The notes under the pieces are model-generated. The model made no database searches, was not told where the DNA came from, and saw nothing but the letters and a program-made list of their open reading frames with translations. Of a stretch of 10,386 bases of DNA, positions 5,406-10,386 are shown piece by piece (positions within the stretch are counted from its first letter, which is position 1; each line of letters starts with the position of its first letter). Source of the DNA: Candidatus Woesearchaeota archaeon (GTDB lineage Archaea > Nanobdellota > Nanobdellia > Woesearchaeales > UBA11576); contig JACRKM010000105.1 in NCBI GenBank assembly GCA_016219765.1, positions 1-10,386 of the forward strand, given 5' to 3'. The position numbers were made by a program, and so were the translations under genes.

Positions 5406-6974
5406 TCATTTGTCGATGTTTGTTGCTTTGCCGGTTTTTACTTTTTTCTCTTTCTTCTGCAGATTCTCAAACGATAGGTGCCCTTCGATCAACTGTAAAA
5501 GGGTGAATTGAAGTTCTTTGATAGATACACGCACTTGTTCGGTTGTGTCGCGATCACGGATAGTGACTGAGTCGCCTTGAAGCGTGTCGTGGTCGACCGT
5601 TATGCAATAAGGTGTACCGATCTCGTCATTGCGTGCGTACCTTCTTCCGACGCTTCCGGAACGGTCAAAGACGCACGTGAATTGCCTGCGAAGCATTGCA
5701 TGCACCTCTCGTGCCTTTTCCTCAAGACCATCCTTGTTGACAAGTGGGAATATCGCTACTTTAACCGGGGCAAGTTTAGGATGGAGTTTCAGGACGATAT
5801 TTCCGCGTTTTTTGTCATCATGGTACGCGTCGCACAGAACCGCAAGAAACGTGCGTTCCATACCAAATGTCGGTTCGATGACGCGCGGAATTACTTTTGA
5901 CTTTGATTCTTCGTCGAAAAGTTCGAGTTTCTCCTTGCTTGCGCGCATATGTGCTGAGAGGTCGTGCTGGCCGCGGTTTGCGTTTCCTGCAAGTTCCTTT
6001 GAGCCAAATGGATACGCATAATCGATATCAAAAGTCGCTGTGGAGTAATGTGATAGTTCTGTCTTCACGTGTTCGCGGATTTTGAGATCGTCTTTTTTTA
6101 GTCCAAGCGAAATAAGCCAGCACATTTGTTCTGCAAGCCAGTATGCATGCCACTCATCAATTCTTCCGTCCTTTATCATCTGTTGGATGGCAACGGCAGA
6201 AGGGGTTGTTTTGCCTTGTTCCTGGGTTTGTGCATCGAGTAGTTTGACGTGCATATGGCGGTGCTCGGAAGTGAAGATGCCGCAGGTTTTCACATCAGGA
6301 AGAATGAAGAACTCAACTTCTGCGATAGTAAATTCACGTGAGCGGAACATGAAGTCGCGCGGAGAGATTTCGTTGCGGAAGCATTTGCCTATCTGGGCAA
6401 TGCCGAATGGGAGCTTGACGCGATTTGTTTCAGTGATGATGCGAAAGTCGACAAACATGTTTTGTGCGGTTTCTCCGCGAAGGTACGCCTTCACTCCTTT
6501 TTCTTGTTCAGCGCCGACGGTTGTGGAGAATAGCAGGTTGAAGTTCTTTAGTTCTTCGAAACGCCCTTTGCATAATGGGCACGATAATTTCTTTTCCTTG
6601 ACAATTGCGTTGATATCGTGGCCTTTCATTCCTGCGGCGCTTACCTGCAGGACATCTTCAATGAAATGATCTGCGCGCACCCGGTTCCTGCACTTGGAGC
6701 AGATTAGCGCGAGATCTCCAAAGTTATCAACATGCCCGGATGCTTTCCAGATGTGGGGGTGTGCAATTATGCTGCCATCAATTCCAACAACATCCTCTCT
6801 GTCTTGGACAAAATATTTCCACCAACTGGCTTTGATGTTGTTAAGGAGCTCCACACCGAGCGGGCCGAAGTCAAAGAAGCCGGCCATGCCTCCGTATATC
6901 TCAGAACTCGGGTAGACAAAGCCTTTTTTCTTGCAGAAGATAGCTATTTCATCTATAGAGATCTGACTAGCCAT
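5406..6974 (-). CDS. glyS: Glycyl-tRNA synthetase (archaeal/eukaryotic alpha2 type)
   Basis: This class II synthetase charges tRNA-Gly in the cytoplasm. It has 522 aa, short but complete for the alpha2 family. Visible parts: IYGGMAGFFDFGPLG (26-40); the glycine-specific HIWKASGHVDNFGD (74-87); a zinc-binding insertion with C92-x2-C95 and C132-x2-C135; LRGETAQNMF (165-174); motif 2 CFRNEISPR (198-206); motif 3 EPTFGMER (367-374) with its Arg; and a C-terminal anticodon-binding domain (403-500) including GSVGRRYARNDEIGTPYCIT. It ends with a Lys-rich tail. ATG 6974 lies 28 bases from the centre of a TATA box, so the mRNA is probably leaderless. A membrane-protein gene follows closely on the same transcript. 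Confidence 0.97.
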   Translation of the reverse strand: MASQISIDEIAIFCKKKGFVYPSSEIYGGMAGFFDFGPLGVELLNNIKASWWKYFVQDREDVVGIDGSIIAHPHIWKASGHVDNFGDLALICSKCRNRVRADHFIEDVLQVSAAGMKGHDINAIVKEKKLSCPLCKGRFEELKNFNLLFSTTVGAEQEKGVKAYLRGETAQNMFVDFRIITETNRVKLPFGIAQIGKCFRNEISPRDFMFRSREFTIAEVEFFILPDVKTCGIFTSEHRHMHVKLLDAQTQEQGKTTPSAVAIQQMIKDGRIDEWHAYWLAEQMCWLISLGLKKDDLKIREHVKTELSHYSTATFDIDYAYPFGSKELAGNANRGQHDLSAHMRASKEKLELFDEESKSKVIPRVIEPTFGMERTFLAVLCDAYHDDKKRGNIVLKLHPKLAPVKVAIFPLVNKDGLEEKAREVHAMLRRQFTCVFDRSGSVGRRYARNDEIGTPYCITVDHDTLQGDSVTIRDRDTTEQVRVSIKELQFTLLQLIEGHLSFENLQKKEKKVKTGKATNIDK

Positions 6975-6996
6975 GAGTGGTTTTTGGGAGAGTGCA

Positions 6997-7007
6997 TTTA
7001 TATAATT
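6997..7007 (-). promoter_or_regulatory. TATA box of glyS
   Basis: The minus strand reads AATTATATAAAT, a strong TATA element centred about 28 bases before ATG 6974. This spacing puts the transcript start at or next to the ATG. Confidence 0.75.
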
Positions 7008-7184
7008 TGTGCTTGATTTTTACCGGAGAGTTCGAAATATGGTTCTTTGTGGCAGAAAATCCCTTTCTGGTCTGCGTCTGGTTTGTTCTTGTCTATTCGG
7101 GTCTTTTAGCATATTTTAAGTGGAGAAACCCGAATTTTTGAATAAAGAGTTTGAATAAAAAATTGTAATTATGATATGTGGCTT

Positions 7185-8420
7185 TTATTGTGCAAGGTAC
7201 GCAACTTCGCTTTCGTCAAGTCCGATATCATCGGCGATCGCTCTGATCTCTTCAGGATTATGCTGTGCGATAACTTTGAGATAAGGAAACGTATTCGCGA
7301 ACGCTTGTGCTGATGAAGTGTGCGTGCGGCTTGCTATCTTTTCAGCAATGGCTTTTCGTTTTTGGTATTTCATGTTGGCTTGCCAGATCTTGAGCGGCCG
7401 CATGCTTTGTCGGTACTGCACGAATTTTTTGTATTTTTCATCCTTGGAAACTGCGACACCGCCGGAAAGGTATGCGCCAACATAGATCAGGAAGCGCCAG
7501 TGCTGCCAGCGCCTGATTCGCGCATTCATAATGTTTGCCTTCGCCAGCCAGTCATATGCTGCGCAGAGATCCGCCGGCTTTTCGTATTCGTAAGGGATGT
7601 TCTCATCAAGCCACAGGAGACATTCGTCGAGCTCTTCATCGACGTGTTCGAATGCAGCAATCGCTATGGAAAGATCGGTTGTCTTGAATATCTTGAGCAG
7701 CGCATTAATTATGGTATCTGTACGTTCTCGCTCTGAGAGCTCTGCAAGATCGCTTTGGGCCACAGAACCTTTTGTCGACGCAATGATTTGTAGATCGTTG
7801 ATCGCCGCCCGCAGATCTCCCCCTGTCCTGCGCGCAAGTGATAGGAGTGTTTCATTATCATAGGCAATGGCATGAGTGTCTGCAATGCGTGAAAGCATAC
7901 GGAAGATGGAGTCGGTATTCAAGGTGTCACATTCGATCATTCTCGCAATCTTACGCAGTGGAGAGAATTTCTTGTCGAACGGGTCGTTTGCAGTCATGAT
8001 GATGGGAAATTTTGTTTCTTCGATGATTTTCACAAGTTCTGGAACGCCGCCGCGGTCATATGATCCTGAGATGCCGTCGATCTCATCAATGAGGAGGATC
8101 TTTCCGCGTGAGAAGAGCGACATCTGCTGCGACGCTGCGCCGATGATCTGCGATATCGCGCCGCCTGTGCGGACATCTGACGCATTGAGTTCGATGGCTT
8201 CGAGCTGCTGCTCCGACGCGATGGCATGTGCGATGCAGGTCTTGCCGCAGCCTGGCGGCCCCCATACGAGCGCGGCTTTCCTTTTTTGTTTTTTGAAATC
8301 GAGAATGAAGGATTGAAGCTCTTTCACGACGCGGTCTTGCCCGACTACGTCCCTGCTTGTTTTGGGTGTATGCAGACTTGTCCAAGATTTATTGACAGAT
8401 TCGTCTCCTGTGGCTTTCAT
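7185..8420 (-). CDS. rfcL: Replication factor C large subunit (clamp loader)
   Basis: This is the AAA+ large subunit of the archaeal clamp loader, which opens PCNA and loads it on primed DNA. From ATG 8420 it has 411 aa. It shows the RFC N-terminal signature (PKTSRDVVGQD), Walker A GPPGCGKT (54-61), Walker B ILLIDEID (108-115), sensor 1 MTAND (142-146) and sensor 2 GGDLRAAIND (200-209), followed by the helical collar with DENIPYEY and YLSGGVAVSKDEKYKKF. These last two motifs favour RfcL over RfcS. The C-terminus ends DIGLDESEVAYLAQ without the charged tail and QxxLxxFF-type PCNA-binding motif usual in the family, so it looks short. ATG 8420 is preferred over TTG 8429 because the TATA box is 26 bases before it. 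Confidence 0.95.
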   Translation of the reverse strand: MKATGDESVNKSWTSLHTPKTSRDVVGQDRVVKELQSFILDFKKQKRKAALVWGPPGCGKTCIAHAIASEQQLEAIELNASDVRTGGAISQIIGAASQQMSLFSRGKILLIDEIDGISGSYDRGGVPELVKIIEETKFPIIMTANDPFDKKFSPLRKIARMIECDTLNTDSIFRMLSRIADTHAIAYDNETLLSLARRTGGDLRAAINDLQIIASTKGSVAQSDLAELSERERTDTIINALLKIFKTTDLSIAIAAFEHVDEELDECLLWLDENIPYEYEKPADLCAAYDWLAKANIMNARIRRWQHWRFLIYVGAYLSGGVAVSKDEKYKKFVQYRQSMRPLKIWQANMKYQKRKAIAEKIASRTHTSSAQAFANTFPYLKVIAQHNPEEIRAIADDIGLDESEVAYLAQ

Positions 8421-8440
8421 AATCAGCAAGAAATAGTTGA

Positions 8441-8450
8441 GATTAATAAG
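8441..8450 (-). promoter_or_regulatory. TATA box of rfcL
   Basis: The minus strand reads CTTATTAATC, centred about 26 bases before ATG 8420 and only 17 before TTG 8429. This supports a leaderless mRNA starting at the ATG. Confidence 0.6.
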
Positions 8451-8552
8451 GTTTGGGGGGAGAGGGGGCGAGAAGATTTACAAGCGAAGATAATTAAACA
8501 TTGCGCGCAACATAGGAATGGCAACATAGAATAACGACGTTAAACAACAGCA

Positions 8553-9563
8553 TTAATCCATGATTCCGTACCAGCGCATAAGCAGTCTGTCTTTTGCGCG
8601 AACAAGCTCGTTTCCTTTGCCTTGCACGATGACGCAGTTGTCGTCATAGACGATCGAGGTTTCATCAGCTTCTTTAAAGTAAACGACTGATTTGTCCTTA
8701 TCATCGCAGGTGTATACCGGGTACCCTGCGCAGTTGTCCTCGCGCGTACAGCCGGCTGAGAGGTTGTAGTCGAATGCCACAGCGAGGCTTCGGCTGAATC
8801 CGTAATTTGCGACTGCGACGTGCTTAAGGTCATTGCCCAAGGGATCGAATGTAATGAAGACCGTCTTATCCTTGAAATAGCCTGGATCAAGTTTTCCGGT
8901 GACGCTTACGTTCTCTACGCTCTTAGGATCGTTATTAAATGTAAGGTCATACACGGTGTTGCCCTTTGCGAGCTGAGTGTTCCACACGTCGTTGAATTTG
9001 ACAAAACTGAAGCCGTTGTACATGTAGCCCTCTTCGCTCTTGAGTCCTCCTGCGACATTCTGCTGGTGAAGGTCGTCAATCGTGACAACGTGTCCGGTAA
9101 CGTTCTGCTCTCCAAAGAAAAATCGACTCGCGAACACTGCGATCAAAAGGAGCAAGAGAAGGCCAATGGCGATAAGAAAATTCCGGGTTGACTTGCTGTC
9201 GCGCTCTTCTTCCTTATGAGGATCAACAGGATCTGCCGCATCTTCGGCAGCCGCGTGTGGCTGCGGTGAAATCGGCTGGCTGACACTCGAGATTATCACT
9301 TCGTCGGTTGTTTCGTCATCAACCGGGGTGTTCCCATGTTCATCGCCACTGTATTCGCCATCTGCAGAGTCATCTTGTGCATAATCATTGTGGTCTTTAT
9401 ATGCGGTGCCAGAAGCAGTTTGTTGGGGCGAAGAGTCCTGGTGCTGATAGTCGTGTAAAGAGCCTTCATCCTTGGGTTTTCTCACAAGATCAAACGCCGA
9501 TTCATCATCCCAGGAATGATTTTGGGGTTTCTTGTCTGCTTCAATTATATCGTCTGTTTCCAT
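8553..9563 (-). CDS. Single-pass membrane protein, acidic cytoplasmic region plus outer domain (paralogue of the next gene)
   Basis: From ATG 9563 the product is 336 aa. Residues 1-120 are acidic, Asp/Glu/Gln/Ser-rich and probably disordered. One TM helix follows (about 128-149, a run of Leu/Ile), then a ~185-residue outer domain. This has the strand pattern YNGFSFVKFNDVWNTQL, a Cys-containing part (GCTREDNC, YTCDDKDK, DDNCVIV) and the ending GKGNELVRAKDRLLMRW. Parts of this layout recur in the gene at 9613-10242 (see findings). GTG 9581 is a longer alternative start. It lies 50 bases after its neighbour's stop with no TATA box seen between, so the two form an operon. The acidic tail could contact cytoplasmic partners. 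Function is unknown. Confidence 0.78.
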   Translation of the reverse strand: METDDIIEADKKPQNHSWDDESAFDLVRKPKDEGSLHDYQHQDSSPQQTASGTAYKDHNDYAQDDSADGEYSGDEHGNTPVDDETTDEVIISSVSQPISPQPHAAAEDAADPVDPHKEEERDSKSTRNFLIAIGLLLLLLIAVFASRFFFGEQNVTGHVVTIDDLHQQNVAGGLKSEEGYMYNGFSFVKFNDVWNTQLAKGNTVYDLTFNNDPKSVENVSVTGKLDPGYFKDKTVFITFDPLGNDLKHVAVANYGFSRSLAVAFDYNLSAGCTREDNCAGYPVYTCDDKDKSVVYFKEADETSIVYDDNCVIVQGKGNELVRAKDRLLMRWYGIMD

Positions 9564-9604
9564 TCTATCACATTCCACCACACCATTCTAATACCATTCT
9601 ATCA
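9560..9604. repeat. Short tandem repeat (11-12 bp) at the start of the 8553-9563 gene
   Basis: CCATTCTATCA occurs at 9560-9570 and 9594-9604, CCATTCTA at 9583-9590, and a degenerate copy (CATTCCACCA) lies between. On the minus strand this gives four units of 11-12 bases ending in GAATGG or GAATG. The last unit contains the ATG start. It spans most of the gap between the paired genes. Confidence 0.6.
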
Positions 9605-9612
9605 ACGCAGCA

Positions 9613-10242
9613 TTAGGGAATTATTTTGAATAATGCAAAGAGCAGACGGTCTTTGAGTGCTACTGTTGTCTGCGCGTTGCTTGCGAACACAATGCAGCTT
9701 TCGTTCATAGTGATCGTGGTTTCGTTTCCATCTGTGAAGTAAATCACTGGAACGCGCTCTGTTGCATTGGCGCACGTGATGATAGGTTGTTTGTATAATT
9801 TACTTTCTTTGCTGATGGCATTCACGGTGTAAACATTAAAAAACCGTGGGAACAGTTGTGCGTACTGGAATCGTGCTCCTTCAAAATTGATTATTTCTTG
9901 CGAGTCCGGGTCTGCGACCAAGTAAAGCATTGGCGAGGACCGTATGCGCTCCGTGATTTTAGGGTCGATCGCGAGGTCCGCGACGCTTGGCGGAGGATGA
10001 TTAAACTCCACAGTTGCGCCATCGATCTTGGTGCTCCACCCGCCCGCGGTCCGCTTGAATGTGTATTTGTTGTATGTTATGCTGGACTGTGCATCTGAAA
10101 AGCCGAAGATGACGATGCCGAATACGGACATAATCATCAGGCCCGCAAGCACGATTGTGAAGATGACTGCTTTGTTGCGGCTCTTTTTTTGTGGAAGCCC
10201 GGAAACTGACTGAGTAACCTTTACTTTACGGACCCGTGACAT
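9613..10242 (-). CDS. Single-pass membrane protein (paralogue of the previous gene)
   Basis: From ATG 10242 the product is 209 aa: a basic cytoplasmic stretch (MSRVRKVKVTQ...KKSRNK), a TM helix at about 25-47, then a ~160-residue outer domain. The outer domain shares the layout of its neighbour: YNKYTFKRTAGGWSTKI, a predicted mixed alpha/beta middle, IITCANATERVPVIYFTDGNETTI, a second Cys (NESCIVF) and the ending VALKDRLLFALFKIIP. The single pair of Cys could form a disulfide. The frame can be extended to 10320, but ATG 10242 is preferred because a TATA box is centred 26 bases upstream, implying a leaderless mRNA. Function is unknown; an envelope role is inferred from topology only. Confidence 0.78.
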   Translation of the reverse strand: MSRVRKVKVTQSVSGLPQKKSRNKAVIFTIVLAGLMIMSVFGIVIFGFSDAQSSITYNKYTFKRTAGGWSTKIDGATVEFNHPPPSVADLAIDPKITERIRSSPMLYLVADPDSQEIINFEGARFQYAQLFPRFFNVYTVNAISKESKLYKQPIITCANATERVPVIYFTDGNETTITMNESCIVFASNAQTTVALKDRLLFALFKIIP

Positions 10243-10264
10243 AACCGCAGGCGGTCGTGGTTTG

Positions 10265-10273
10265 TTTATATCT
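10265..10273 (-). promoter_or_regulatory. TATA box of the 9613-10242 operon
   Basis: The minus strand reads GATATAAAC, preceded by the A-rich AGAAAAA (BRE-like). It is centred 26 bases before ATG 10242, so the upstream frame extension to 10320 would mostly lie outside the transcript. Confidence 0.6.
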
Positions 10274-10365
10274 TTTTCTGTATATGACTGCACAGTACAT
10301 ACATAGTATATAATATGCACAAAAACAGGCGCTTTATTGTGCTGTTTAATAGCGATTTGGGCCTC

Positions 10366-10381
10366 AGAAACGCTTAAATAC
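10366..10381 (+). promoter_or_regulatory. Probable promoter reading rightward out of the window
   Basis: AGAAACGCTTAAATAC looks like a BRE (GAAAC) plus TATA element (TTAAATA). A start site about 25 bases downstream would fall beyond the window, so a divergent gene probably begins there. Confidence 0.4.
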
Positions 10382-10386
10382 CTACA

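Noticed and set aside
6082..6669. 195-codon plus-strand frame inside glyS
   Set aside because: It is an antisense shadow of the synthetase gene, Ser/Cys-rich with no domain.
7017..7184. Small gene or RNA between glyS and rfcL
   Set aside because: AT-rich with T-runs on the minus strand that probably end rfcL transcription; no open frame of note or stable hairpin was seen.
8430..8552. Small RNA between rfcL and the membrane-protein operon
   Set aside because: Only the rfcL TATA box and a purine-rich stretch are visible; no convincing fold.

Overview
The window looks archaeal. Promoters have a TATA box with an A-rich BRE about 25 bases ahead of the start. It carries an archaeal replication factor C large subunit, an archaeal/eukaryotic-type glycyl-tRNA synthetase, an archaeal single-OB-fold protein and the archaea-specific GTPase operon arvABC/oapABC. 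The small single-pass membrane proteins with Cys-containing outer domains, the short intergenic gaps and several hypothetical protein types resemble DPANN archaea of the Woesearchaeota/Pacearchaeota kind. That placement comes from protein style alone and is tentative.

Layout. Bases 2-520 (minus) are a PIN-domain protein that runs off the left edge. Bases 541-668 hold two palindromic structures: a nested 86-bp inverted repeat and a terminator-like hairpin. Bases 684-1271 (minus) are a conserved hypothetical protein with a possible C-terminal HTH. Bases 1272-1948 hold no convincing gene. They are packed with inverted repeats, including a 360-bp MITE-like element with perfect 15-bp terminal inverted repeats and 9-bp flanking direct repeats, and a chain of hairpins, two of which have complementary loops. 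Bases 1949-3486 (plus) are the arvA-arvB-arvC (oapABC) operon: Era/Ras-like GTPase, DUF2073 protein and Zn-ribbon protein. Bases 3528-3601 (minus) are tRNA-Phe(GAA) with its own TATA box. Bases 3703-4206 (minus) are an OB-fold single-strand-binding protein with an acidic tail. Bases 4311-6974 (minus) are glyS followed by a two-TM, Cys-containing membrane protein. Bases 7185-8420 (minus) are rfcL. Bases 8553-10242 (minus) are a two-gene operon of paralogous single-pass membrane proteins. The right edge holds a probable promoter reading out of the window.

How it fits together. Housekeeping information-processing genes (glyS, tRNA-Phe, rfcL, the SSB-like protein) sit beside envelope genes. arvABC is the operon tied to extracellular vesicle formation in haloarchaea, and the same genes were named oap because they lie beside a replication origin in Haloferax. 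The palindrome-rich block directly upstream of arvA is the least explained part of the window. It may be a non-autonomous mobile element, a structured RNA locus or an origin-like region. Three minus-strand genes (glyS, rfcL and the gene at 9613-10242) have a TATA box centred 26-28 bases before an ATG, pointing to leaderless mRNAs; this was used to choose starts.
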